From Bacteroidota bacterium (GTDB lineage: Bacteria; Bacteroidota; Bacteroidia; Bacteroidales; F082): a stretch of 54,833 bases of DNA. Numbering within the stretch: the first letter of the stretch is position 1; each line of letters starts with the position of its first letter. Shown one piece after another: positions 9,070 through 17,595 of this stretch. The stretch is from the NCBI GenBank assembly GCA_023396415.1, contig JAEWWJ010000073.1, positions 1 to 54,833 on the forward strand. Direction: 5' to 3'. The position numbers and the translations under genes are program-made. The notes beneath the pieces were generated by a model. It worked only from the letters and a program-made list of their open reading frames with translations. It made no database searches and was not told the origin of the DNA.

Positions 9070-11567
9070 GAAAAGTTAAACATATTCTGTTCATCATCTA
9101 TTTGTTGCAGCTTAGCTTGATGCTTCAAGGACAAAAATCTTTGTACCGACAAGCCGAAAAACAATATGCAGCCCATAATTTTGTGAGGGCATCGCAGTTG
9201 TGGCAAAAGGCATTCAGCCAAACAGATAATGCGGAAACCAAAAAGGAACTCGCCTTTCGTGTGGGCAGCTCCTTTCACCGCATGAACCTTTTTGAACCCG
9301 CCCTTCAGTGGTATGCCGATGCTATCGGCAACAGCAACGACAAGCCCGATTGGTTGCTGGCACAAGCCGATGCTTACCTCCGCAACGGCAACCTTCCTGC
9401 AGCCAAGGCCTCCATTGAAAAAGTTCTTGAAGTGGAGCCGTCTTCATCAGAAGGCAAGCGGATTATGTTATTGATTGACAGCTTTGAGAACAGTAAAATG
9501 TTGTCGTATCCCAAGCTTTTTCCCGCCAACGCCTTGAACACCGCCTCCAGCGATTATGCCGCCGGATGGTTCAACAACGACCTCATCCTGTCATCGTCCC
9601 GCTCAAAAGAAAAGACTCTTTTCAAAGACGGACGTACCTCCGAAGATTTTTCAGCTTTGTACCTCTCTATAGAGAATCTTTATGGTGATTTTGGCCCTGC
9701 CATTCCATTGCCCATAGACGACAATAAAAACATTGGCGTGGTTTCTTTCGACCCCAAAAAAAACCGCCTGTACTTCACGAAATGCAACAACAGAAAGCAG
9801 AAATGCACCATCTTACAAACTGATTTTGATGCCGCCACCTTTGCTTTTTCTCGACCGGTTAGACCCGCTTTTGTACAAAAAAAATACCATTACGGACATC
9901 CATTCCTACGCGAAGACGGAAAAGTAATGTATTTCAGTGCCACCTTGCCCGACGGATATGGCGGAAACGACATCTACAGCATCACCCTGAAAGCTGATGG
10001 AAGCTGGGGCTTGCCCATCAATGCCGGAGCAGAAGTAAATACTGCTTTTGACGAAGTGTTTCCAACAGCCATCGGCGACAGCATTCTGATTTTTTCATCC
10101 ACAGGCCACAACACCGGCTACGGCGGCCTCGACCTTTATACCGTACGAAACAAAGGCACCGGCTTTGAACGCCTTCAACTCTTGCTTCCGCCATACAATT
10201 CATCTGCCGACGATTTTTCGCTGAGCCTGCGCAAAAACTCCACCAAAGGCATACTTACCTCAAACAGAAACACTTCCACCGGAGACGATTTGTATTTCTT
10301 TGATGATTATCCTTTACGAAGACTCGTGAGCGGAATGGTCATCAATCCCGATTCAGTGCCGCTTGATGGTGCTTTTGTGAAATGGAGCGATACCGAAAAC
10401 CACGAGTGGGATTTTATCACCACCGAAAACGGCGCCTTTTACTTTTCCGTTCCTGACTATTCTAACGGAACAGTTTTGGCCACACATCCCGACCATCATC
10501 CCTCACAAAAACAAGTAAAAAACTCACAATCTACTACAAATCAATCTATTGAATGGGTCGTTTTGCAGCCGAGAGGCTTTGCCATTCAGATAAAAGGAAA
10601 GGTTACCGACCGCGATACAAATTTGCCGATGGAAGGCGTCAGTGTTAGCCTTAGTGGGCCTAAAGGCTATTTTCATTCCACAAAAACAGGATCTGATGGC
10701 GTTTATCGCTTCGACACCTTACAACCCGAACGCATTTATACCGTGAAAGTGAGTGGAGACAGCTATTTCAGCGAATCGCGCGTGCTTCGGGTGCCCGAAC
10801 CTACCCAAGATATGATTTTAGAAAAATCGAATGGCTATGACTTTGATTTTGAGTTGACTAAAATTTCAGAAAAGAAAGAAATTACACTCAACAACATTTA
10901 CTATGATTTCGATAAGGCTACTTTGAGAGAAAGCTCTGTAGCGGAGCTGCAGAAACTCATCTCCATGCTAAGAGAAACACCCGGCGTTAACGTTCAAATT
11001 TCATCGCACACCGATGAACGCGGCGCCAATCCCTACAACAATAAACTATCTCAGGCACGGGCGCAATCGGTAGTAAATTACCTAATTGCCGGTGGTATCG
11101 AACCTTCGCGTTTGGTGGCCAAAGGTTTTGGGAAAACGCATCCGATCTATAAAAATGCCATTAGCGAAGAACAGCACCAAGCCAACCGACGAACAACCTT
11201 CCAAGTGGTGAACTACAATTCCGACCAAACCCTCTCACCTCACGAAGAGACCAAACCCCAAACAAAACAGACTGAAAAGACGATCAATCAACGCCTTCAA
11301 TACCGCGTGCAGATGTTGGTGTCTTCAAAAAAATATGACCCTGAAGTGTATTTTGTTGCCTTAAAAAACGCCATCCCTCAACTTGTTTTCTACATCACTG
11401 AAGTGGGTGCAGCCTACCGCTACGAGGCAGGAAATAGAAACAGTTTGGGCGAAGCCGAAGTTTTACGAAGCTTGATTCGATCCTTCGGTTTTCCGGATAG
11501 TTTTATCGTTCCATACATTGATCAACAGCGTGTTACGTTGCAACAAGCCAAAGACTTCAAACCATGA
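9066..11567 (+). CDS. PorE-like TPR/PD40/CRD/OmpA envelope protein
   Basis: An 833-residue periplasmic protein anchored to peptidoglycan and probably part of the T9SS machinery serving the upstream giant protein. After a signal peptide (1-22) come a TPR-like helical segment (about 25-135), PD40/WD40-like propeller blades (about 145-420, with FDPKKNRLYFTK and GHPFLREDGKVMYFSA), two carboxypeptidase regulatory-like beta domains (about 420-480 and 508-570), and an OmpA C-terminal domain (about 605-715; YYDFDKATL, SSHTDERG, LSQARAQSV). The tail (about 745-833) looks SPOR-like (YRVQML, AYRYEAGN, GFPDSFIVPYI). The order TPR-propeller-CRD-OmpA is that of PorE, and the SPOR-like tail is an addition. 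ATGA overlaps join it to both neighbours, which implies co-translation. Confidence 0.85.
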   Translation: MRKVKHILFIIYLLQLSLMLQGQKSLYRQAEKQYAAHNFVRASQLWQKAFSQTDNAETKKELAFRVGSSFHRMNLFEPALQWYADAIGNSNDKPDWLLAQADAYLRNGNLPAAKASIEKVLEVEPSSSEGKRIMLLIDSFENSKMLSYPKLFPANALNTASSDYAAGWFNNDLILSSSRSKEKTLFKDGRTSEDFSALYLSIENLYGDFGPAIPLPIDDNKNIGVVSFDPKKNRLYFTKCNNRKQKCTILQTDFDAATFAFSRPVRPAFVQKKYHYGHPFLREDGKVMYFSATLPDGYGGNDIYSITLKADGSWGLPINAGAEVNTAFDEVFPTAIGDSILIFSSTGHNTGYGGLDLYTVRNKGTGFERLQLLLPPYNSSADDFSLSLRKNSTKGILTSNRNTSTGDDLYFFDDYPLRRLVSGMVINPDSVPLDGAFVKWSDTENHEWDFITTENGAFYFSVPDYSNGTVLATHPDHHPSQKQVKNSQSTTNQSIEWVVLQPRGFAIQIKGKVTDRDTNLPMEGVSVSLSGPKGYFHSTKTGSDGVYRFDTLQPERIYTVKVSGDSYFSESRVLRVPEPTQDMILEKSNGYDFDFELTKISEKKEITLNNIYYDFDKATLRESSVAELQKLISMLRETPGVNVQISSHTDERGANPYNNKLSQARAQSVVNYLIAGGIEPSRLVAKGFGKTHPIYKNAISEEQHQANRRTTFQVVNYNSDQTLSPHEETKPQTKQTEKTINQRLQYRVQMLVSSKKYDPEVYFVALKNAIPQLVFYITEVGAAYRYEAGNRNSLGEAEVLRSLIRSFGFPDSFIVPYIDQQRVTLQQAKDFKP

Positions 11568-12607
11568 GAGCGCTCCGATTGATAGGACTTCTTTCTTTGG
11601 TGCTAACCGCTCATGGGGCTGTAAAAGCACAATCCGATCTGCTCTTCAGCAATAGCATGAGAAGCGTTGAAGTTTACAATCCGGCAATGATTGAAAACAA
11701 TGGAATGATCAATGCCACGCTAATGAATCGCCAACAGTGGGTTGGATTTCCGGATGCGCCTAAAGCCACACAGTTTGGATTGGGATATTTTTTCGATCTC
11801 CACTCTATGGGTCTTAAATTAAACGTAATTTCGCAAACAACCGGCAAAGAAGTTACCCGAAACCTTATGCTTGCTTACAGCTATAAGGTTCACTTTAACG
11901 AAAAGGTTCAGCTAAATTTTGGTGTTGGAGCAGGGTTAAACCAACGACAGATTTTGTACTCGCAGCTTATTTATTTACAAGGCGACGAGCCACTGCAACG
12001 TCCGGATGAAAATTATTTCAGGCCCGATTTTGAGTTTGGCGTCCATTTTACAACACCAGAATTTTCTATGGGATATGCTGCCAACCACTTGACCAACATC
12101 AACCGCGACCCTTCACTGTCGCGCGTGCCCCTGCATCATCATTTCTATGGAACCTATAACTTTCCAATTTTAGACCGCTACAGCTTGCGAACAGGAGCCT
12201 CTTTTCATCAGCAGGGCAAAGTAGGTTATTTTCAATTAGACGCGCAAGCATTTTTTGGCGATTTACAATTTGGCTTGGGCTGGCGGCACTTGGATGCAAT
12301 GATAGTTAAGGCAGGCATCAAAGTGATGGAAAACCTCGACGTGAGCTACAGCTACGATTTGGGAATCAACCGATTATCCAATTTTAACAGCGGCAGTCAC
12401 GAAGTGATGCTGGTGCTTCGCATTGAGCCTCCACGCCAAACTTACCTCTCGCACGCTTTTTGGATTATTAGTTGTTGGCTTTCAGATAAGAAAAGATGTT
12501 CTCTTTATTTAAAATTTGTAAAGCCCTCAGCAGGGTTTCGTCGTAATCGGAAACGATTTCATAATACGCATTCATATCCCATAAGTTACGAGCAATCAAA
12601 GCTTTAA
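11564..12607 (+). CDS. PorP/SprF-family type IX secretion outer-membrane protein (3' end doubtful)
   Basis: An outer-membrane beta-barrel of the PorP/SprF family. Members help export or anchor specific T9SS substrates, here presumably the giant type B protein two genes upstream. It has a signal peptide (1-23, ending VKAQ), the family opening SDLLFSN...YNPAMI, and the NRQQWVGFPDAPKATQF motif. It closes with strands ending GSHEVMLVLRIEP near residue 292. The frame then runs about 50 more residues (basic, no family similarity) across the end of the convergent S41 protease gene. One extra T in the run at 12457-12461 would instead end the protein at TAG 12469-12471 with tail HAFLDY, level with the protease stop. 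The last 140 bases may therefore reflect a frameshift or base-call error. The start is fixed by the ATGA overlap. Confidence 0.85.
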   Translation: MRALRLIGLLSLVLTAHGAVKAQSDLLFSNSMRSVEVYNPAMIENNGMINATLMNRQQWVGFPDAPKATQFGLGYFFDLHSMGLKLNVISQTTGKEVTRNLMLAYSYKVHFNEKVQLNFGVGAGLNQRQILYSQLIYLQGDEPLQRPDENYFRPDFEFGVHFTTPEFSMGYAANHLTNINRDPSLSRVPLHHHFYGTYNFPILDRYSLRTGASFHQQGKVGYFQLDAQAFFGDLQFGLGWRHLDAMIVKAGIKVMENLDVSYSYDLGINRLSNFNSGSHEVMLVLRIEPPRQTYLSHAFWIISCWLSDKKRCSLYLKFVKPSAGFRRNRKRFHNTHSYPISYEQSKL

Positions 12608-14081
12608 TCTGATAACGGATCAAGGCTTCCGAGCGCTGATATTCAGCTTCGTTCCATTCTACTTCTTCTTTAACTGCCAAGGCTTTAAAATCATCCATAA
12701 GTTGCTCGTCAACTTCAAAATTGGCTTTAAAATCAGCAGCTTTGGGATAAGTCTTCATCAGCTTAGCCCGTTTGCCATTGGCATAATCGAGCGTAAACCT
12801 ATTGAACACCCCCTTGCGGATCAGATTGGAATAATAATCGGTAAACTCGGTCGAATCCCAAGCTACAAAAACGTCAGGCATAATACCACCGCCACCGTAC
12901 ACAACTCGCTTTCCCGGGGTTATGTATTTTAAAGAATCGGGAAAGTGGATACTATCGGCATGAATAAACTCACCCCTTTCGTGGCGTTCGTATAAATCTT
13001 TATAATATTTTTCAACGCCTTCGGCATAGGGTCGTTGGATGCTTCGTCCGGTTGGCGTGTAATAGCGCGCGTTGGTGAGCCTGATGATGCTTCCATCGGG
13101 AAGGTTGAAAGGCCGTTGCACCAAACCTTTCCCAAACGAACGGCGACCGATAACCAACCCACGATCCCAATCCTGAACGGCACCTGAAACAATTTCGCTG
13201 GCTGAAGCCGAGCCTTCGTTGATGAGCACGATCAGCTTTCCTTTTTCAAAAATTCCTTTCGAAGACGATTTAAATTCCTGTCTTGGACTATTGATGCCTT
13301 CGGTGTAAACAATCATTTTATTGGCATCTAAAAACTCATCTGAAAGTTCAACAGCGGTATTAAGAAATCCGCCGGAGTTGCCTCTAAGATCGAGGATTAG
13401 GTTTTCCATTCCTTCCTTTTTGAGCTGCTCCATAGAAGCATAAAACTCCTCCATCGAAGTTTTTGAGAAGCGATTTAACTTGATGTAACCTGTTTTTCCG
13501 GGCAACATAAAAGTCGCATCAATACTGTTAATTGGAATTTTATCACGCTCTATGGCAAAGGCAATCAGACCATTGCGACCGCTTCTGTAGATATCTACAT
13601 TCACTATACTACCTTTTTTTCCGCGCAGGCGATCCATCACCCATTTGTTGTTCACTTTTGAGCCAAAAGCTTCTTCGCCATTGATTTTGATGATCTTGTC
13701 GCCCGATTGTATTCCCAGCTTTTCCGAAGGACCTCCGGGAACAGGTGAGACCACCAAAATGGTGTCTTTACTCAGCTGAAAAGTTACGCCAATTCCCTCG
13801 AAACTGCCTTCCAAAGGCTCATTGGCCGCATCTAATTCCTCCTTTGAGATGTAGGCCGAATGAGGATCGAGCTCTTTGAGCATACTCACTATGGCGGCTT
13901 CAACAAGTTTGGCCGGTTGGGTAGTATCTACATAAAAGTTTTCAATGTAAAAAAGGGTGGCGGCAAACTTTTGGCTTGTTTCTTTAGGGTCAGATTTTGT
14001 AATTGCTTGAGCAACAACAAGATGATGTAATAAAATGGTGAGCAACACCACCAATGTGCTTTTTAAGGTAGCAGGTTTCAT
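12468..14081 (-). CDS. S41 family C-terminal processing peptidase (CtpA/Prc-like)
   Basis: A 537-residue secreted or periplasmic serine protease. Residues 1-25 are a signal peptide ending VVAQ. Residues about 88-150 are a PDZ domain (EGIGVTF, VSPVPGGPSEKLGIQSGDKI). The S41 core follows, with GYIKLNRF and LDLRGNSGGFL, then the catalytic Ser in GSASASE (Ser293) and general-base Lys in RSFGKG (Lys318). The 25-residue Ser-Lys spacing equals that recalled for E. coli Prc. The C-terminal 150 residues are a charged helical extension. Family members trim the C-termini of envelope proteins. The substrate here is unknown. It is transcribed towards the PorP-like gene, with overlapping 3' ends. A TACTTTTG motif lies just upstream. 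Confidence 0.9.
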   Translation of the reverse strand: MKPATLKSTLVVLLTILLHHLVVAQAITKSDPKETSQKFAATLFYIENFYVDTTQPAKLVEAAIVSMLKELDPHSAYISKEELDAANEPLEGSFEGIGVTFQLSKDTILVVSPVPGGPSEKLGIQSGDKIIKINGEEAFGSKVNNKWVMDRLRGKKGSIVNVDIYRSGRNGLIAFAIERDKIPINSIDATFMLPGKTGYIKLNRFSKTSMEEFYASMEQLKKEGMENLILDLRGNSGGFLNTAVELSDEFLDANKMIVYTEGINSPRQEFKSSSKGIFEKGKLIVLINEGSASASEIVSGAVQDWDRGLVIGRRSFGKGLVQRPFNLPDGSIIRLTNARYYTPTGRSIQRPYAEGVEKYYKDLYERHERGEFIHADSIHFPDSLKYITPGKRVVYGGGGIMPDVFVAWDSTEFTDYYSNLIRKGVFNRFTLDYANGKRAKLMKTYPKAADFKANFEVDEQLMDDFKALAVKEEVEWNEAEYQRSEALIRYQIKALIARNLWDMNAYYEIVSDYDETLLRALQILNKENIFSYLKANN

Positions 14082-14108
14082 GCAATGGGTTTAAAATTGT
14101 TGAACACT

Positions 14109-14116
14109 CAAAAGTA
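14109..14116 (-). promoter_or_regulatory. Likely -7 element of the S41 peptidase gene
   Basis: On the minus strand this reads TACTTTTG, fitting TAnnTTTG. It lies 27 bases before the peptidase ATG at 14081, a sensible leader length. No clear -33 element was found. Confidence 0.4.
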
Positions 14117-14190
14117 GCGATAAAACGTTGGAGTGGTACTTTTTCGTTTTTAGCATTTTGTTAATCTTTGTTAACCAACTGATTGATAAT

Positions 14191-14252
14191 AAAATACCTG
14201 TGAAAGTTAGAAACCTATATCACTATCAGCTTCCGTCCTTCACAGGTATTTT
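14191..14252 (-). terminator. Inverted repeat, possible terminator of the 2-oxoacid dehydrogenase gene
   Basis: The arms aaaatacctgtgaa (14191-14204) and ttcacaggtatttt (14239-14252) are perfect 14-base complements around a 34-base loop. The repeat sits 20 bases after the end of the dehydrogenase gene and ends in a T run on either strand. The long loop is unusual for an intrinsic terminator, so a regulatory palindrome is an alternative. Confidence 0.45.
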
Positions 14253-14271
14253 TATGGAAAAAGATCAGTTT

Positions 14272-16320
14272 TTAAAACTCAAGCACCTCCATGGCAGCTG
14301 CATACACCTTTTCTGCATTGGGTAAGATGGCTGCTTCAAGGATGCGGTTAAAGCCTATAGGTGTAAAGGTAGAACCCACACGTTTCACCGGAGCATCAAG
14401 GTATTGAAAAGCCTCATCAGCAATCACACTTGCAAGCTCGCCGCCAAATCCGCCAAACACTTTATCTTCGTGCAAAACCAACACTCTCGAGGTTTTTTTC
14501 ACCGATTTGAGGATGGTTTCTTTATCCAATGGGATGAGCGAACGGATGTCAACTACTTCAATTTCAAGACCTTTTTCTTTACTAATTTTTTCTGCCACTT
14601 GCAGGGCCATATGTGTGGTATTGCCATAAGTGATGATGCTCAAATCCTTGCCTTCACGACGAACTTTAGCTATCCCAAACGGCACTTCGTAGTCATCGGG
14701 AACCATAGTTTCGGCTATTGGATCGTTATAAAGGGCTTTGGGTTCGAGGAAAATGGTTGGGCCTTTGGAGCGCATGGACGTTCTCAGCAAACCGGCGGCA
14801 TCGTCGGCAAAAGAAGGGTAAACAATGCGCAGGCCGGGCAAGGTAGCCAAGGCACCTTCGATGGTTTGGCTGTGGTAAAGGCCACCGCCGATATAACCGC
14901 CCGAGGCCAAACGAATGGTTACGTTGGGAGCAAAGGCACCATTGCTGCGCCAATAATCGTGCGATGTTTCGATGAGCTGCTCCATAGCCGGCCAGAAATA
15001 ATCGGCAAATTCGGCACCTTCAATCACAATACGGATTTTATCGTCAAAACGACTCATTCCGTTGGCAGTTCCGGTGATAAAATCTTCGGCTATAGGCGCA
15101 TTGAAGACGCGACCTTTGCCAAACTCTTGCTGCATCCCTTTGGTGACGTTGAAGATACCGCCTTTGTCTTTGTTGGCCACATCCTGTCCCCAGATATAAG
15201 TATCGGGATTATGACGAAACTCGGCTTTAAGGGTTTCATTGAGGGCTTGAATAAACTTCAGTTTCTCACCTTTGGTGCCGTCGTGGCTGCCTTTGGGATA
15301 TTTTGTTGAAACAAAAGGCTCAGGGATTACAAAATCGAAAATTGATTCGGGGGTAGGGTCTGGTGCAACGATAGCTTTTTTGTGGGCAGCCGAAATAATC
15401 TTTTTTGCTTCAGCATCCAAAGCTTCAATTTCTTCAGAGGTAAACTTACCCGAATGTATCAATTGAATTTTGAAACGCTCCATCGGATCGGAAAGACGCA
15501 CACAATGGCGTTCATTTTCATCGCGATAAAGCTCATGCTTGTCGGAGTTGGAGTGCGAGTGGATGCGCACACAATTGGCATGAACAATCACCGGTTCGCC
15601 ATGCTGCTCGATATATTCTTTGGCGGCAAAGATGGTGTTCATTGAATCGAACACATTTTTACCATCGCAATACATGATTTTTAAATTTTTGATGCCGCTG
15701 TAATTTTCAGCAGCCCTGCGATTGGCCGATTGGTCGCGTTGCGGCACCGAAATTCCAAATTGGTTGTCTTGAAAAACAAACAACACCGGCAATTTTTCAT
15801 TTGAAGCACCATTGATGGCTTCAAAAACATAGCCTTCGGAGGTGGATGATTCACCTTGTGAGCTGATAGCTATTCCTTTGGCCTTGTAACGTTTGATGGC
15901 ACGGGCCACTCCAACAGCATGAAGGGTGTGGTTACCGGTGGCCGAAGAAACGTTTTGGATGTTCCATTCAGGCTTTGCAAAGTGATTGGACATGTGACGG
16001 CCGCCACTTGCTATATCTGTGCCTTTTGAAATTCCGTTGAGGATAATTTCCTCGGCAGTTAAGCCAGCCGAAATGGCAGTAAGCATATCACGGTAATAAG
16101 GAAAAAGGAAGTCCTCATTGCGTTTAAAAACCTGACCAATAGCGAGTTGTATTCCATCATGGCCGGCGTATGGTGCATGATATGACCATCCCAATGCTTG
16201 TTTAAGATAGTTGGGAGCTTTTTCGTCAATTTGACGGCCTAAGGTCATCAGGCTGTACCATTTTTTTAGGGTTTCTTTATCCGTTGACTCGAGTGAAAAT
16301 TTTCTTTTTTGTGTCATCAT
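14272..16320 (-). CDS. Branched-chain 2-oxoacid dehydrogenase E1, fused alpha and beta subunits
   Basis: A 682-residue thiamine-diphosphate enzyme that decarboxylates branched-chain 2-oxo acids from Val, Leu and Ile and passes the acyl group to lipoyl-E2. The N-terminal half is E1-alpha (FPYYRDM, HMSNHF, TGNHTLHAVG). Its ThDP-binding stretch begins GESSTSEG and ends FVFQDNQFGIS, with Glu and Asp-Asn replacing the usual Asp and Asn-Asn. From about residue 345 the E1-beta part follows (GQDVANKDKGGIF, NAPIAEDFITG, EGAEFADYFWP, HSQTIEGAL), with the transketolase C-terminal domain at the end (STFTPIGFN). Separate subunits are usual in proteobacteria; the fusion is common in Bacteroidota. E2 and E3 are not in the window. 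It could also accept other 2-oxo acids. Confidence 0.88.
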   Translation of the reverse strand: MMTQKRKFSLESTDKETLKKWYSLMTLGRQIDEKAPNYLKQALGWSYHAPYAGHDGIQLAIGQVFKRNEDFLFPYYRDMLTAISAGLTAEEIILNGISKGTDIASGGRHMSNHFAKPEWNIQNVSSATGNHTLHAVGVARAIKRYKAKGIAISSQGESSTSEGYVFEAINGASNEKLPVLFVFQDNQFGISVPQRDQSANRRAAENYSGIKNLKIMYCDGKNVFDSMNTIFAAKEYIEQHGEPVIVHANCVRIHSHSNSDKHELYRDENERHCVRLSDPMERFKIQLIHSGKFTSEEIEALDAEAKKIISAAHKKAIVAPDPTPESIFDFVIPEPFVSTKYPKGSHDGTKGEKLKFIQALNETLKAEFRHNPDTYIWGQDVANKDKGGIFNVTKGMQQEFGKGRVFNAPIAEDFITGTANGMSRFDDKIRIVIEGAEFADYFWPAMEQLIETSHDYWRSNGAFAPNVTIRLASGGYIGGGLYHSQTIEGALATLPGLRIVYPSFADDAAGLLRTSMRSKGPTIFLEPKALYNDPIAETMVPDDYEVPFGIAKVRREGKDLSIITYGNTTHMALQVAEKISKEKGLEIEVVDIRSLIPLDKETILKSVKKTSRVLVLHEDKVFGGFGGELASVIADEAFQYLDAPVKRVGSTFTPIGFNRILEAAILPNAEKVYAAAMEVLEF

Positions 16321-16364
16321 CAGTGGGTTTTATGCCTTTTGGAGGCAGTACATTTTTGAAGGTG

Positions 16365-16372
16365 CAAAATTA
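16365..16372 (-). promoter_or_regulatory. Likely -7 element of the 2-oxoacid dehydrogenase gene
   Basis: On the minus strand this reads TAATTTTG, a match to TAnnTTTG, about 45 bases before the start at 16320. The -33 region is AT-rich without a clear TTTG. Confidence 0.4.
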
Positions 16373-16465
16373 AGCAAAATGTTAATTTAAATCTAATCTA
16401 AATAAGATAAGTGAGCCACTACTACAATTCAAACCGTTGCAGAGAAGCTACAATTGATAAACATT

Positions 16466-16500
16466 CAAAAGCACTCTTGGTTCAACGTCTGGTGCTTTTG
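16466..16500 (-). terminator. Likely terminator after the family 9 glycosyltransferase
   Basis: The arms caaaagcac (16466-16474) and gtgcttttg (16492-16500) are exact complements 17 bases apart. They lie 25 bases beyond the stop of the glycosyltransferase on the minus strand. The descending minus-strand arm ends TGCTTTTG, a short T tract. Confidence 0.5.
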
Positions 16501-16525
16501 TCTGTATTAACTAAACGTTGGAGGT

Positions 16526-17545
16526 TTATTTGCCGATTTCCAAACGATTGAGGAGTTTGCCTATTTCGATGCCGGTTGCGCATTTGAAGTGCTTTTTGGG
16601 ACAACTTTGATGACCATGCAAACCGCAAGGACGGCAGGTAAGCTTTTCATCGGTTTCGACCACAACGGCATCGCTCGACAGTGGTCCAAAGCCATAGGCG
16701 GTTACCGTGGAACAATAAATTGCAGTGGTTCGGGCGTTTACAGAGCTACAAAGGTGCATGGGTGAAGAGTCGTTCACGTAATTCATCAGCGCATCACGCA
16801 TTAAAGCTGCCGACTCTAAAAGACTTAACTTGCCTGACAGATTAAGGATATTGGGATGTTTGCTTTGAAGCAAAATACGTTCACAAAGCTGAAAATCAGA
16901 CGCTGAACCCAGCAAATACACATAAATATCTGGCGGCACTTGTTGTAAAAACTCCACCCACCGCTCCTCGGGAAACTGTTTGGTGAACCAAAGCGAAGCC
17001 GGTGCAACACAAATAAAACCATGTGTTTTGAATTGCGAAACCTTTGCGTAGTGCTGGTTTGTGGGATATAATTTGGGACGAGAAACAACCTTTGCATCAA
17101 GATGTTTGACCAGTAAAAGATTGCGATCAACCTCGTGCATGTTTTCGCCTTTGGCTTGGATGCTATGCTTCACCCGTTTTGAAAAAAACAAACTCAATGG
17201 ATTTTTATCGAACCCGATAGTGTAGGCCGATCGGCTGAAAGCGGTAAGCATTCCGGTGGAAAAAAACCTTTGAACATTCACCGTCAGGTCATAATTTCTA
17301 TTCCGCACTTGCTGAATCAACGACCAAAGATTTTTGTATTTATCCTTTCTTTTGTCCCAAAGCCAAACCTCATGGATAAACGGATGCCCTTCGAAAAGTG
17401 ATTCATACCCCTGTTTTATCAATAGATCCAATTGAGCGTGAGGGTATTGCAAATGAAGCTTTTCCAATACAGGCGTCACCAGAATCACATCACCGATAGA
17501 GGCTGTTTGAATCACGAGGATGCGGTTTATTTTTTGTGTTTGCAT
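16526..17545 (-). CDS. Glycosyltransferase family 9 protein (LPS heptosyltransferase-like)
   Basis: A 339-residue GT-B enzyme of the ADP-heptose:LPS heptosyltransferase family, which extends the inner core of LPS or a similar envelope glycan from the cytoplasmic face. The N-terminus has the family signature ILVIQTASIGDVILVTPVLE, then LDLLIKQGYESLFEG and YDLTVNVQRF. The C-terminal half has FICVAPASLWFTKQFPEERW, the nucleotide-sugar lobe, and VNDSSPMHLCSSVN. The C-terminal CRPCGLHGHQSCPKKHFKC is a Cys-rich segment often seen in Bacteroidota members. The exact donor and acceptor cannot be read from sequence. The ATG is fixed by the conserved ILVIQ starting nine residues later, and a -7-like motif sits immediately before it. 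Confidence 0.87.
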   Translation of the reverse strand: MQTQKINRILVIQTASIGDVILVTPVLEKLHLQYPHAQLDLLIKQGYESLFEGHPFIHEVWLWDKRKDKYKNLWSLIQQVRNRNYDLTVNVQRFFSTGMLTAFSRSAYTIGFDKNPLSLFFSKRVKHSIQAKGENMHEVDRNLLLVKHLDAKVVSRPKLYPTNQHYAKVSQFKTHGFICVAPASLWFTKQFPEERWVEFLQQVPPDIYVYLLGSASDFQLCERILLQSKHPNILNLSGKLSLLESAALMRDALMNYVNDSSPMHLCSSVNARTTAIYCSTVTAYGFGPLSSDAVVVETDEKLTCRPCGLHGHQSCPKKHFKCATGIEIGKLLNRLEIGK

Positions 17546-17549
17546 GAAG

Positions 17550-17557
17550 CAAAAGTA
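17550..17557 (-). promoter_or_regulatory. -7-like element directly before the glycosyltransferase start
   Basis: On the minus strand this reads TACTTTTG and is followed after four bases by the ATG at 17545. If used, transcription would start at or next to the start codon, giving a nearly leaderless mRNA. The alternative is cotranscription with the upstream ene-reductase gene, 50 bases away. Confidence 0.35.
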
Positions 17558-17595
17558 AACAGTTTGAAGGGATTGTTCTTTTTTTTGTTTTAAGA

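Noticed and set aside
14404..15309. A 301-codon open frame on the plus strand
   Set aside because: It lies entirely antisense to the branched-chain 2-oxoacid dehydrogenase gene, whose motifs are unmistakable, and its translation has no recognisable domain.
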